Shown here in pieces: positions 1 to 8,326 of a stretch of 20,239 bases of DNA; the first letter of the stretch is position 1; every line of letters starts with the position of its first letter. The notes under the pieces were generated by a model. It ran no database searches and was not told where the DNA came from. It saw nothing but the letters and a program-made list of their open reading frames with translations. Made by a program: the position numbers and the translations under genes. Origin of the DNA: an uncultured Desulfobacteraceae bacterium (GTDB lineage Bacteria > Desulfobacterota > Desulfobacteria > Desulfobacterales > UBA2174); NCBI GenBank assembly GCA_937982505.1, contig CALJLV010000208.1:1-20239 (forward strand). Reading direction: 5' to 3'.

Positions 1-3000
1 TCTTCGCGCGCCACCCAGCAGCCCCGGCGCAGGCGATGGGCGAGCAGGCGCAGATCGTTCAGGATGGCCAGCAGGCTCGGCACCAGCACGAGGGTCAAGA
101 CGGTGGCGAAGGCCACCCCGGCGGCCAGGGCCAGCGCCATGGGAACGAGAAAGCGCGCCTGCAGATCCGGCTCCATGATCATGGGCGCCAGGCCTCCCAC
201 GGTGCTCACCGTGGTCAGAAAGATGGCCCGGAAACGGCGGGCTCCGCCGGTGCTCAGGGCTTCGAAAAACGGCATCCCTGCGGCGATGTTCTCGTTGACC
301 CGCTCGATGAGCACGATGGCGTCGTTGACCACCACCCCGGCCAGGGCCACCATGCCGAAGATGCTCATGATGGAAAGTTCGAAGCCGAGCAGCAGGTGGC
401 CGAGCACCGCGCCGATAAAGCCGAAGGGAATGGTGAACATGATCACGAAAGGCTGGGCGTAGGAGCGGAACATGGTGGCGATGATGATGAAGATGCCCAG
501 CACGGCCAGGGGAAAACCGACATACAGGCTCGAAAAGGATTCGCGCATCTTCTTCTGCTCGCCCTGGGCCGCGATGTAGAGCCCCGCGTGCCGCTGGCGC
601 AACTCAGGAAAGAAGTTGGCCTCCAGCTCGGCGAAGATCTCGTTGGCGTTGGCCTTGTTGCCGTCCACGTCGGCGCTGACCGCCACCCGGCGCAGGCCGT
701 CGGTGCGGGTGATGGTCGAGTAGCCCGGGGCCGGATGGATCTCGGCCACGGAACGCAGCGGCACCTGGCGGCCGTCAACGGTGCGGATGCGAAGGTTCTC
801 CAGGCTGTCGGCCTGCTGCCGCTCGCCGGCGGTGTAGCGCACTTTGACCCGGATGTCCTCGCGGCCGCGCTGCAGCCGCAGGGCCTCGTTGCCGTAGTAG
901 GCCGAGTTGACCTGGCGGGCCAGATCCTCCACCGTCAGGCCCAGGGTGCGGGCTTCCGGTTTCAGGCGCAGGCGGATCTCATCCTTGCCGGGGGAAAAAT
1001 CCGAGCGGATCTGAAAGACGCCTTCGAAGCGCTGCAACCGGGCCATCAGCGCATCGGCGGCGGCCAGGATCTGCGGCATGTCGCGTCCCTGGATCCAGAT
1101 CTCGATGGGCGCCCCGGGGGGGCCGGCGTTCATCCCCTCGATGGTAAGAGCCCGGAGCCCCGGGATGGTGCCGATCTCTTCCTCCCAGGCGACCATGATG
1201 TCCTTGGCGTGGACCCCGCGCCGCTCGCTGGCAAGCAGGATGGCCTGTACCGATCCCACATGGGGGCCGGACTTGGGGATCTCCTGCAGGGTCTGCCCGG
1301 CGATGCTGAGCCGGTCGACCAGCATCGGCTCCCCGGAAAGCGTTCGGGTCCGCTCGTTGAGCCGCAGCATGGCCGCCTCGACCCGCCCCAGGGCCTCCTG
1401 GGTCACCCCGGCCGGGGTGCCGTCGGGAAATTCCAGCGTGGCCGTGGCCACGAAGCCGTCGATGTCCGGGAAGACTTCGAACTTGACGAACCCGCCGCGC
1501 ACCAGGCCTAACGTGAGCAGCAGCAGGCTGACGGCGGTGCAGCAGGAGATGTAGCGCCAGCGCATCGACTGGCGCAAGAACGGCTGGTAGACGCGGGCCA
1601 CGAACCATTCCATGCCGTTGGCGATGTGGCGGCGCATGCGCTCCATGCGCACGGCCAGGGTCCGGCGCCGCCCCAGGCCGGCACCGGGATCGGGCAGGGT
1701 GCTCAGATGGGCCGGCAGGAGGATGAGGCATTCGATGAGCGACACGGCCAGGCAGGCGATCACCACCACCGGCAGGATGCGGATGAACTTGCCCATGATC
1801 CCGCCCACGTAGGCCAGGGGCAGAAAGGCCACGATGGTGGTGGTAACGGCGGCCACCACCGGCATGCCCACCTCGCTGACCCCGTCCACCGCGGCGCGCA
1901 GGGGCGGCTTGCCCGCCTTGCGGTGCACGTAGATGGCCTCGCCCACGATGATGGCATCGTCCACCACGATGCCCAGCACCATGATGAAGCCGAATAGCGA
2001 AATCATGTTCAGGGTGCCGCCGATCCACCAGAGGATGGCCAGGGCCCCGGCGACGGAGATGGGAATGCCCATGCCGGCCCAGAAGGACAGGCGCATGTCG
2101 AGAAACACCCACAGCGAAAAAAAGACGATGGCCAATCCGATCAGGCCGTTTTTCACCAGCAGGTTGATGCGCTGGCGCAGCATCTCGGTGTTGTCGTAGA
2201 GGATCTGGAAGTTGGCGCCGGCCGGCAGGACCTGGCGTTGCTGGTCTACAAAGGCCTGGACCGCCGCGCTGATCTCGAGGGCGTCTTCCTCCTTGGTCTT
2301 GTAGACGATGAGCATGACGGCGCGCTCGCCGTTGATGCTGCCGCGCACCGGGTCTTCGGTGAACCCGTCGTCGATGACCGCCAGCCGGGCAAGGGGCACC
2401 AGGTCGCCGTCGGGCCGGGCCAGAACCACGATGTCGGCCAGTTCCTTGCCCGTGTAACGGCGGCCCATGGTGCGCACCCGGATCTCCTCGCCCTCGGTGC
2501 GGATGGTGCCGCCGGCCAGATTGAGGTTGCTGCGGCGAACAACCTCGGCCACCTGGGAGAAGGTCAGGCCATACTCGCGCAGCCGTTCCTCGGAGACCTC
2601 GATGCCGATCTCGTAGTCCCTTGCCCCGAAGATCTCCACCTGGCTGATCGGAGCCAGGGCCTGGAACTCGTCCTTGATCTGCTCGGCCCACTCCTTGAGG
2701 CGGCGCTCGTTCATTTCCCCGCCGACGTAGAGCAGCACCACCGGGTCCTTGAGGGTCAACTCGGTGATCACCGGCCGTTCGGCGTCCACCGGGAAGGTGG
2801 AAATCGCATCCACCCGGCTGCGCACCTTGTCGAGCACCTCCTGAAGGTCGTAGCTCTCCTTGACCTCGATGACGGCCGTGCCGAGGTTCTCGTGGCTGTC
2901 CGTGGTGTACTGCTTGACCCCTTCGATCCCCTCTACGGCCTCCTCGATCTTGCGGCTGATCCCCTCCTCGACCTCTTCCGGGTCGGCGCCCGGATAGGGC

Positions 3001-3149
3001 ACCGAAATGGTAATCATGTCCAGGGAAAATTCGGGGAAATTCTCGCGGATCATGGACAGGGTGGCGATGGCCCCGGCCGCGAAGATCAGCACCAGCACGA
3101 TGTTGGCAAAGACGGTGTTGCGGGCAAAGGCCGCCAGGAGGTTTCTCAT
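1..3149 (-). CDS. RND efflux transporter, inner-membrane permease (3' end cut by window edge)
   Basis: This is a proton-driven RND permease (AcrB/HAE1-like superfamily) that would expel drugs or other amphiphiles from the inner membrane and periplasm through a tripartite pump. The frame is open from an ATG at 3149 to base 1, giving 1049 visible residues; relatives are about 1030-1050, so only the extreme C-terminus is missing. The N-terminus (MRNLLAAFARNTVFANIV) enters the first membrane helix directly. The transmembrane proton-relay pair is present as VDDA (D397-D398), and the C-terminal half carries the matching GVVVNDAIVLIERVNE stretch. Two large periplasmic loops lie between helices, as expected. 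The start codon overlaps the adaptor's stop as ATGA, so the two are translationally coupled. Substrate cannot be read from sequence, and no TolC-like partner is in view. Confidence 0.93.
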   Translation of the reverse strand, partial: MRNLLAAFARNTVFANIVLVLIFAAGAIATLSMIRENFPEFSLDMITISVPYPGADPEEVEEGISRKIEEAVEGIEGVKQYTTDSHENLGTAVIEVKESYDLQEVLDKVRSRVDAISTFPVDAERPVITELTLKDPVVLLYVGGEMNERRLKEWAEQIKDEFQALAPISQVEIFGARDYEIGIEVSEERLREYGLTFSQVAEVVRRSNLNLAGGTIRTEGEEIRVRTMGRRYTGKELADIVVLARPDGDLVPLARLAVIDDGFTEDPVRGSINGERAVMLIVYKTKEEDALEISAAVQAFVDQQRQVLPAGANFQILYDNTEMLRQRINLLVKNGLIGLAIVFFSLWVFLDMRLSFWAGMGIPISVAGALAILWWIGGTLNMISLFGFIMVLGIVVDDAIIVGEAIYVHRKAGKPPLRAAVDGVSEVGMPVVAAVTTTIVAFLPLAYVGGIMGKFIRILPVVVIACLAVSLIECLILLPAHLSTLPDPGAGLGRRRTLAVRMERMRRHIANGMEWFVARVYQPFLRQSMRWRYISCCTAVSLLLLTLGLVRGGFVKFEVFPDIDGFVATATLEFPDGTPAGVTQEALGRVEAAMLRLNERTRTLSGEPMLVDRLSIAGQTLQEIPKSGPHVGSVQAILLASERRGVHAKDIMVAWEEEIGTIPGLRALTIEGMNAGPPGAPIEIWIQGRDMPQILAAADALMARLQRFEGVFQIRSDFSPGKDEIRLRLKPEARTLGLTVEDLARQVNSAYYGNEALRLQRGREDIRVKVRYTAGERQQADSLENLRIRTVDGRQVPLRSVAEIHPAPGYSTITRTDGLRRVAVSADVDGNKANANEIFAELEANFFPELRQRHAGLYIAAQGEQKKMRESFSSLYVGFPLAVLGIFIIIATMFRSYAQPFVIMFTIPFGFIGAVLGHLLLGFELSIMSIFGMVALAGVVVNDAIVLIERVNENIAAGMPFFEALSTGGARRFRAIFLTTVSTVGGLAPMIMEPDLQARFLVPMALALAAGVAFATVLTLVLVPSLLAILNDLRLLAHRLRRGCWVARE

Positions 3150-4495
3150 GGGGCCGCCTTTTGCGCTGCGGGCCGGGTGATCTGCAGCAGGGAATTTTCC
3201 AGCGGGTCGACCAGGCGGGTGGTGATCACCAGGTCTCCGTCCTCCAGCCCTTCGGCGATGAAGGCCCGACCGTCTTCGACCCGGGCCACCAATACCGGCA
3301 CGGTCTTGAGCCGCCCCTCGCGGGCCAGGTAGACCGTGTTGTTCAAGCTCACCGCCCAGCGGGGCACCGGCACCACGGCTTGCATCACCCGGCCCGGAAT
3401 CTCGACGCGGCAGAACATGCCGTCCACCAGCGGCAGGGCATCGGGGCCGGCGCCCACGGCCTGCTCGGCGGTGACGCGCACCGCCACGGTGAGGGTGCGG
3501 GTGGCCGGGGCGAACTCGACCACGCGGTCCAGTTTCCCATCCCAGACGTGGTTTTCCCGATCCTCCGTCCAGCGGATTTTCACCGCTTGAGGGGCCAAGC
3601 CGTTGAACCAGGCGGACTTCTGGCTGGCGGCGCGGCCGTCGAACTCGAGCCATTGGCGGGCGTCGCGGCTGTCCAGGGGCACCAGAATCTCCAGGACGCT
3701 GTCGTCGGCCAGGACAACGGCAACCTGGCCCGGGGCGACGAACTGGCCGACCTCCACCGCGGCCCGCTTGACCCGTGCGCTGAAGGGGGCCGCGACCCGG
3801 CAGCGGGCCAGATTCGTCTCGGCCAGCTTCAGACCGGCGCGGGCGGCGGCCAGACGGCTTTCCGCTTCCCGGATCTGCAAAGGATAGAGGGCCACCGCCT
3901 GGGCCATCTGGTCCGCCTGGTCGGCGGCGGTGTTGAAGGCCCGCTCGGCGCCGTCCACGCTGGAACGGGTGCCCACGCTGTGCGCTTCGAACAGGGTCTG
4001 CAGACGCAGGTACTCGGCCCGGGCCAGGTCGCGGCTGCGCTCCAGGGTGACCCGCCGCTCGGCATCCAGGGCCTTCTGCTTCTTAAGCCGGGTGACAGCG
4101 CTCTCGAACTGGGCCACGGCGGCCCGGGCTTCGTCCACCGCGGCCTGGTAATTGCTTGCGTCGATGGCAAAGAGCATCTCGCCGGCGGTGACGAGGCCGC
4201 CGGCCTCAAGGCCGGGATGCACCGCGTCGATCCGTCCCGAGACCTCGGAAGCGATGCTCACCTCGTTTTTGGCACGCACCTCGCCGTGCCCGATGATGGT
4301 GACCGGCACGTTTCGGGGTTCTGCGCGCGCCACTTCCACCTGGAGCGCCCGTTCCTGGGGCCTGGCTTCCGCCGGCGGCTTGCGCATGGATGCCAGGGCC
4401 GCCATGCCGGTGATGCCGACCAGCAGCACGGCGGTGCAGATGACGATGCGCTTGAGCACATTGCCGGCGGTAATCTGGATCCGGATCTCTTTCAT
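3146..4495 (-). CDS. RND efflux periplasmic adaptor (membrane fusion protein)
   Basis: This 449-residue protein is the periplasmic adaptor that links the RND permease to an outer-membrane channel. A short cytoplasmic N-terminus is followed by one hydrophobic anchor at about residues 16-36. Next come the first lipoyl half (VRAKNEVSIASEVSGRI), an alpha-helical hairpin rich in Ala, Arg and Glu, the second lipoyl half (LARCRVAAPFSARV, VEVGQFVAPGQ), and beta-barrel and membrane-proximal regions ending near SLLQITRP. That is the HlyD/AcrA-type order, and the length is slightly above average. The ATG is preceded by AGGAG with a 7-nt spacer. It lies 48 nt downstream of marR and overlaps the permease start by 4 nt, so the three genes form one operon. 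Family is secure; substrate is not. Confidence 0.93.
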   Translation of the reverse strand: MKEIRIQITAGNVLKRIVICTAVLLVGITGMAALASMRKPPAEARPQERALQVEVARAEPRNVPVTIIGHGEVRAKNEVSIASEVSGRIDAVHPGLEAGGLVTAGEMLFAIDASNYQAAVDEARAAVAQFESAVTRLKKQKALDAERRVTLERSRDLARAEYLRLQTLFEAHSVGTRSSVDGAERAFNTAADQADQMAQAVALYPLQIREAESRLAAARAGLKLAETNLARCRVAAPFSARVKRAAVEVGQFVAPGQVAVVLADDSVLEILVPLDSRDARQWLEFDGRAASQKSAWFNGLAPQAVKIRWTEDRENHVWDGKLDRVVEFAPATRTLTVAVRVTAEQAVGAGPDALPLVDGMFCRVEIPGRVMQAVVPVPRWAVSLNNTVYLAREGRLKTVPVLVARVEDGRAFIAEGLEDGDLVITTRLVDPLENSLLQITRPAAQKAAP

Positions 4496-4543
4496 TGCAA
4501 CACTCCTGAAAAAGGCGGCCTGGGGCCTGCGCCGGCCCCTGTG

Positions 4544-5038
4544 TCATTCGGCCGGGTCGTCCGCCGGCCGTGGATCGGTGAACATGGCTTCTCGCACCGC
4601 CAGCATCACCTCGCACCACTTGCGCGTCATCTCCGGACCGATGCGCTGCACAAGCTGGATGAAATCCTGGAGGATCACGTGGTGGATCTGATCGGAATCC
4701 GCTTCGGCCCGCGGCGAGAGGCGCACCAAGGCCCGGCGCCGGTCCCCGGGATCCGTCTCGCGCGTCAGGATCCCGCGCTCCACCAGCCGCTCGACCATGG
4801 CCGAGGCCGAGGGGGGCGAAACCCCCAGCAGAACGGCCAATTCGGTGATGGAGATCGGTTCGTGGTCCTTGACGGCCATCAAGGCCAGGGTCTGGGCCAT
4901 GGACAGCTCGCCGAAGGGCAGGGGCCTGCGGCCGATTCGGCCCTGCCCGACGCTTTGCAGCCGCAGGGTCCGGTTGCGGATCAGCTTGCCGATGCCCATG
5001 ATCAGGGCCGCCTGGCTCTGGGGGTCTTCAGGGATCAT
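4544..5038 (-). CDS. MarR-family transcriptional regulator
   Basis: A 164-residue winged-helix regulator, probably the local repressor of the efflux operon. The winged-helix core is visible as ITELAVLLGVSPPSASAMVERLVERG followed by the wing signature TRETDPGDRRRALVRLS, with its D-x-x-D-R-R pattern; helices on both sides would form the dimer interface. I chose the ATG at 5038 because GGGAG stands 5 nt upstream. An in-frame GTG at 5062 would add 8 residues, but its AGGAA lies only 1 nt from the start. The gene is first in an operon with adaptor and permease, the classic arrangement in which a MarR protein releases its operator on binding a pump substrate. Repression and ligand response are inference from family and context. 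Confidence 0.92.
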   Translation of the reverse strand: MIPEDPQSQAALIMGIGKLIRNRTLRLQSVGQGRIGRRPLPFGELSMAQTLALMAVKDHEPISITELAVLLGVSPPSASAMVERLVERGILTRETDPGDRRRALVRLSPRAEADSDQIHHVILQDFIQLVQRIGPEMTRKWCEVMLAVREAMFTDPRPADDPAE

Positions 5039-5084
5039 CTCGGCTCCCGGGGCGGTTTGCACTTTCCTGGTTGAGGAAAATCAG

Positions 5085-5103
5085 AATCTTGTTAGACAAA
5101 ATT
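5085..5103. promoter_or_regulatory. 19-bp inverted repeat, candidate MarR operator
   Basis: The sequence AATCTTGT-tag-ACAAAATT has 8-base arms with one mismatch. It lies in the predicted 5' leader of marR, between the promoter at 5131-5158 and the start at 5038. Size and position suit a MarR dimer site. The role is inferred; the site is AT-rich and could be chance. Confidence 0.4.
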
Positions 5104-5130
5104 TAGCCTCTCGAACAATTAGGGTTGCGC

Positions 5131-5158
5131 ACTATAAGTTAATCGAAATTGGTGTCAA
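5131..5158 (-). promoter_or_regulatory. sigma70-type promoter for the marR-adaptor-permease operon
   Basis: On the minus strand a perfect -35 TTGACA (5158-5153) is followed, after 16 nt, by TATAGT (5136-5131), a 5/6 match to the -10 consensus. Transcription would begin near 5124, giving a leader of about 85 nt that contains the inverted repeat at 5085-5103. It sits in an AT-rich intergenic stretch in otherwise GC-rich DNA. Confidence 0.65.
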
Positions 5159-5194
5159 GTCCCAAATACCGCTCTCCAGCCAGGCGGATTCCGA

Positions 5195-5222
5195 TTGACC
5201 CCTTGGGCGACGGTGTTACTTT
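5195..5222 (+). promoter_or_regulatory. possible promoter for the ftsH-type gene
   Basis: TTGACC (5195-5200) and TACTTT (5217-5222) are separated by 16 nt, 50 nt before the start codon. The -35 is good and the -10 weak. Bases 5211-5228 strongly resemble bases 12479-12496 upstream of prkA, which suggests a shared promoter type. No CCCCAT-type sigma32 -10 element is visible. Confidence 0.35.
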
Positions 5223-5271
5223 AGGATTTTTCCGACAATCACGGGACGGGTCGCAAGGAGGTTCACAAGAT

Positions 5272-7086
5272 ATGGAAAAGCATCACAAGTTTTCCCTCTG
5301 GTACGTGATCCTGGGGATCTGGGGGGTGCTGCTGCTGCACAACCTCCTCTTTTCAGCCATGGCGGTGCGCACCATCCCTTACAGCGAGTTTCTCCGGCTC
5401 CTGGGGGAAGGCAAGGTCAGCGAGGTGGCCGTCTCGGCCAACCAGATCCAGGGGCGCTTGGCCGACGGGGAGCAGGGCGGGGGGCTGTTTCGCACCGTAC
5501 GCGTCGATCCGGAGGTCTCCCAGATGCTGGCCCAGTACCAGGTGGCCTTCAAGGGGGAAATCGAGTCGACCTTTTTTCGCGATCTGCTCTCTTGGGTGGT
5601 GCCGATCCTGCTTTTCGTGGGCATCTGGGCCTACATGATCCGGCGCATGCAGGGCCAGCAGCCCGGGTTCATGAGTCTGGGCAAGAACAAGGCCAAAATC
5701 TACATGCAAGAAGACCTCGATGTGCGCTTCGAGGATGTGGCCGGGGTGGACGAAGCCAAAAACGAGCTGGTAGAGGTGGTCCAGTTTCTGCGCGAGCCGG
5801 AGCGCTTCACCCGTCTGGGGGGCAAGATGCCCCGGGGCATTCTCCTGGTGGGCCCCCCCGGAACGGGCAAGACCATGCTGGCCAAGGCCGTGGCCGGGGA
5901 AAGCAAGGTGCCCTTCTTTTCCCTGAGCGGCTCGGAGTTCGTGGAAATGTTCGTCGGCCTGGGGGCCGCCCGGGTGCGCGACCTTTTTGTCCAGGCCAAG
6001 CAGAAGGCGCCCTGCATCATTTTCATCGACGAACTCGACGCCCTGGGCAAGGCCCGGGGGGTGGCCACCATGGGGGGCCACGACGAACGCGAGCAGACCC
6101 TCAACCAGCTGCTGGTGGAGATGGACGGGTTCGATCCCCAGGTGGGGGTGATCCTCATGGCGGCCACCAACCGGCCCGAGATCCTCGATCCGGCCCTGCT
6201 GCGGCCCGGTCGCTTCGATCGCCAGGTGCTGGTGGACCGGCCGGACAAGGCCGGCCGGGAGGCGATCCTCAAGGTCCATCTGAAGGAGATCCAGGCGGCC
6301 GAAGATCTGGACGTGGAACGCATCGCCGCCATGACCTCGGGGATGAGCGGGGCCGATCTGGCCAACCTGGTCAACGAGGCGGCCCTGCTGGCGGTTCGCC
6401 GCGACAGGAACCGGGTGGGCATGGCCGAGTTCGAGGAGGCCGTGGAGCGGGTGGTGGCCGGGCTGGAGAAGAAGAACCGGCTCATCAACCCCGAAGAAAA
6501 GAAGATCGTCGCCTACCACGAGCTGGGCCACGCCCTGGTGGCGCTGGATCTGCCCGGCACCGATCCGGTGCAGAAGATCACCATCGTGCCCCGGGGCATC
6601 GCGGCCCTGGGCTACACCATGCAGGTGCCCACCGAGGACCGCTTCCTCATGCGCCGCACCGAACTGCTCAGCAAGATCGCCACCTTGCTGGGGGGGCGGG
6701 CCGCCGAGGAGATCGTCTTTGGCGACATCTCCACCGGGGCCCACAACGATCTTTCCCGGGCCACGGACATCGCCCGCTCGATGGTGCGCGAGTACGGGAT
6801 GAGCGCCAAACTGGGCCAGGTCTATTTTGCCGGGCCGCGCCGGCCCCAGTTTCTGGCCGCCCTGCCGGAAGGGGCCCCGGACTACAGCCAGGCCACGGCC
6901 GAAACCATCGACGCCGAGGTGCGCGAAATCATCGCCGGCCAGTACCGGGTGGCCCGGGACATCCTGGTCCAGCGACGGGCCGTCCTGGAAAAAGCGGTGG
7001 CGCTCCTGCTGGAAAAAGAGAAGATCGACGGCGAGACGCTCAGACGCCTGGCGGCCGATGCGCCCCCGGCGGCCCAAGACGCGTGA
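5272..7086 (+). CDS. ftsH: FtsH-type ATP-dependent zinc metalloprotease
   Basis: This 604-residue membrane AAA+ protease degrades unneeded or misfolded membrane and cytosolic proteins as a hexamer. It has a first membrane helix at about residues 9-29, a short periplasmic domain, a second helix at about 105-122, then the AAA module. The module shows Walker A GPPGTGKT (194-201), pore loop FVEMFVGLG, Walker B IIFIDELDA (249-257) and the second region of homology ATNRPEILDPALLRPGRFDR. The zinc site is HELGH (416-420); the more usual form is HEAGH. The downstream acidic stretch GDISTGAHNDLSRAT should supply the third ligand. AAGGAGG lies 10 nt before the ATG at 5272; an upstream in-frame start at 5149 would add 41 non-homologous residues and overlap the efflux promoter, so I reject it. 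Length is slightly below the common 610-650. Other FtsH copies may exist in the genome. Confidence 0.95.
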   Translation: MEKHHKFSLWYVILGIWGVLLLHNLLFSAMAVRTIPYSEFLRLLGEGKVSEVAVSANQIQGRLADGEQGGGLFRTVRVDPEVSQMLAQYQVAFKGEIESTFFRDLLSWVVPILLFVGIWAYMIRRMQGQQPGFMSLGKNKAKIYMQEDLDVRFEDVAGVDEAKNELVEVVQFLREPERFTRLGGKMPRGILLVGPPGTGKTMLAKAVAGESKVPFFSLSGSEFVEMFVGLGAARVRDLFVQAKQKAPCIIFIDELDALGKARGVATMGGHDEREQTLNQLLVEMDGFDPQVGVILMAATNRPEILDPALLRPGRFDRQVLVDRPDKAGREAILKVHLKEIQAAEDLDVERIAAMTSGMSGADLANLVNEAALLAVRRDRNRVGMAEFEEAVERVVAGLEKKNRLINPEEKKIVAYHELGHALVALDLPGTDPVQKITIVPRGIAALGYTMQVPTEDRFLMRRTELLSKIATLLGGRAAEEIVFGDISTGAHNDLSRATDIARSMVREYGMSAKLGQVYFAGPRRPQFLAALPEGAPDYSQATAETIDAEVREIIAGQYRVARDILVQRRAVLEKAVALLLEKEKIDGETLRRLAADAPPAAQDA

Positions 7087-7129
7087 ACCGGGAAAAAGCC
7101 GTTTCCGCCAGACAGGGGCCGCGGTGGGA

Positions 7130-8107
7130 TCAGAGGGTTCCGGTCAGGATCCTGGCCATCAGGGCCGCATCCACGTTCCCTCCGGAGAGGATCACCCCTG
7201 TCCGTCCCCGGGCCTGAACGGCGCCGCCCAGCAGGGCCGCAAGGCCCAGGACCCCGGACGGCTCGACCACCATCTTGAGCCGCTCGAAGCAGAAGCGCAC
7301 CGCCTCGGCGATCTCGGCTTCACTGACGGTTCGCATGTCGTCCACGAAGCGCTGGACCAGAGGAAAGGTGATCTTTCCCAGGGACGGGGTGCGGGTTCCG
7401 TCGGCGATGGTGGGCGGGTTGTGGACCGTGTGCAGCACCCCGGTGCGGAAAGAACGCGTGGCGTCGTCGGCCAGCTCCGGTTCGATGCCGACGACCCGGC
7501 ACCGGGGGGCCAGCCCCTTGGCGGCGATGGCCGAACCGCTCAGCAGCCCGCCGCCGCCGCAGGGAACCAGCAGCAGATCCAGATCGCCGACGGATTCCAC
7601 CAGTTCCAGGGCCGCGGTGCCCTGACCGGCGATCACGTCCGGATGGTCGAAGGGGGGGATGGCGGTATACCCGTGATCCTGCTCCAGCCGGCGGGCCAGC
7701 GCCTCGCGGCTGTCCCGGCGCGGGTCGTAGGTCACCACCCGGGCGCCGTACCCGGCGGTGGCGTCGCGCTTGATGGCCGGCGCGTCCGCGGGCATCACCA
7801 CCGTCGTGGCGACCTCCAGCAGGCGGCCCACCAGGGCCACGGCCTGGCCGTGGTTGCCCGAGGAAAAGGTCACCACCCCCCGGCGGCGTTCCTCACCCCC
7901 CAGCCGGCAGATGGCGTTGTAGGCGCCGCGGAACTTGAAGGCCCCGATGCGCTGGAAATTTTCGCACTTGAGATGGACCTCGGCCCCGGCCCGGGCGTCC
8001 AGGGTCCGGGACGTCATCACCGGTGTGCGATGGGCCTTGCCCGCGAGACGCCGGGCCGCGGCGCGCACCGCCTCGAAATCGACCGTTCCTGCCGAACACG
8101 GATCCAT
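7130..8107 (-). CDS. PLP-dependent serine/threonine dehydratase or serine racemase-like enzyme
   Basis: This 325-residue fold-type II PLP enzyme should deaminate serine or threonine to 2-oxo acids, or racemise serine. Lys58 in FKFRGA is the expected Schiff-base lysine. SSGNHGQ (82-88) binds the substrate carboxylate, and the glycine loop CGGGGLLSG (183-191) holds the PLP phosphate. GIEPELADDA (207-216) resembles the divalent-metal site of serine racemase and hydroxyaspartate dehydratases, and SGGNVD (308-313) closes the domain. There is no C-terminal ACT regulatory domain, so it is not a long feedback-inhibited biosynthetic IlvA. The start is ATG at 8107, with AGGAG 5 nt upstream; the longer frame to 8257 adds low-homology sequence. 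It is convergent with the ftsH-type gene, 43 bp apart. The exact reaction cannot be fixed from sequence alone. Confidence 0.9.
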   Translation of the reverse strand: MDPCSAGTVDFEAVRAAARRLAGKAHRTPVMTSRTLDARAGAEVHLKCENFQRIGAFKFRGAYNAICRLGGEERRRGVVTFSSGNHGQAVALVGRLLEVATTVVMPADAPAIKRDATAGYGARVVTYDPRRDSREALARRLEQDHGYTAIPPFDHPDVIAGQGTAALELVESVGDLDLLLVPCGGGGLLSGSAIAAKGLAPRCRVVGIEPELADDATRSFRTGVLHTVHNPPTIADGTRTPSLGKITFPLVQRFVDDMRTVSEAEIAEAVRFCFERLKMVVEPSGVLGLAALLGGAVQARGRTGVILSGGNVDAALMARILTGTL

Positions 8108-8120
8108 GGCCTCTCCTGTT

Positions 8121-8130
8121 GAAACGTTTC
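8121..8130. promoter_or_regulatory. GAAACGTTTC palindrome before the dehydratase gene
   Basis: A perfect 10-bp palindrome with a central CpG lies 13 bp upstream of the dehydratase start, just outside its ribosome-binding site. The shape resembles half-sites of LacI/GalR-family operators, so it may be a repressor site. No such regulator is in the window and the short length allows chance. Confidence 0.3.
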
Positions 8131-8260
8131 CAATGGTGTGCCGGCTTTTCTGACCCGATTTGCCGAGAAATGCAAGTCTCCTCGCCAGACCGCGTCGATC
8201 TCCAGATGGGCCTGGGGCGGCGGGGCGCTTCGGCAGCACCGGCCACGGACCCATCACCTC

Positions 8261-8302
8261 TTGATTGTTGATTGGCGATTGTTGATTTAAAAACCAATCG
8301 CC
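8261..8302. repeat. heptamer tandem repeat running into an 8-bp hairpin
   Basis: Four consecutive heptamers (TTGATTG, TTGATTG, GCGATTG, TTGATTT) occupy 8261-8288. GGCGATTG (8274-8281) is an exact inverted copy of CAATCGCC (8295-8302) across a 13-nt AT-rich loop. The block is strikingly AT-rich for this region and lies in the 372-bp gap (8108-8479) between the dehydratase start and the 56-codon gene. Apart from this repeat, the palindrome at 8121-8130 and the doubtful mini-ORF at 8327-8437, I see nothing else in that gap. Confidence 0.7.
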
Positions 8303-8326
8303 TAGGGCACGACCTCAGCCTTGCGG

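Noticed and set aside
979..2691. 570-codon minus-strand open frame inside the RND permease
   Set aside because: Same strand but a different frame from the permease; the product is Arg/Gly/Pro-rich with no domain, while the true frame shows the RND motifs.
3161..5074. 637-codon plus-strand open frame opposite the adaptor and marR genes
   Set aside because: Low-complexity His/Gly/Gln-rich translation antisense to clear family members; a codon-bias shadow.
5149..5271. N-terminal extension of the FtsH-type protein by 41 residues
   Set aside because: No family similarity, overlaps the efflux promoter, and the ATG at 5272 has an AAGGAGG site.
7087..7129. Weak GGAAA/TTTCC hairpin as a bidirectional terminator between the convergent genes
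   Set aside because: Only five pairs and no T tract on either strand.
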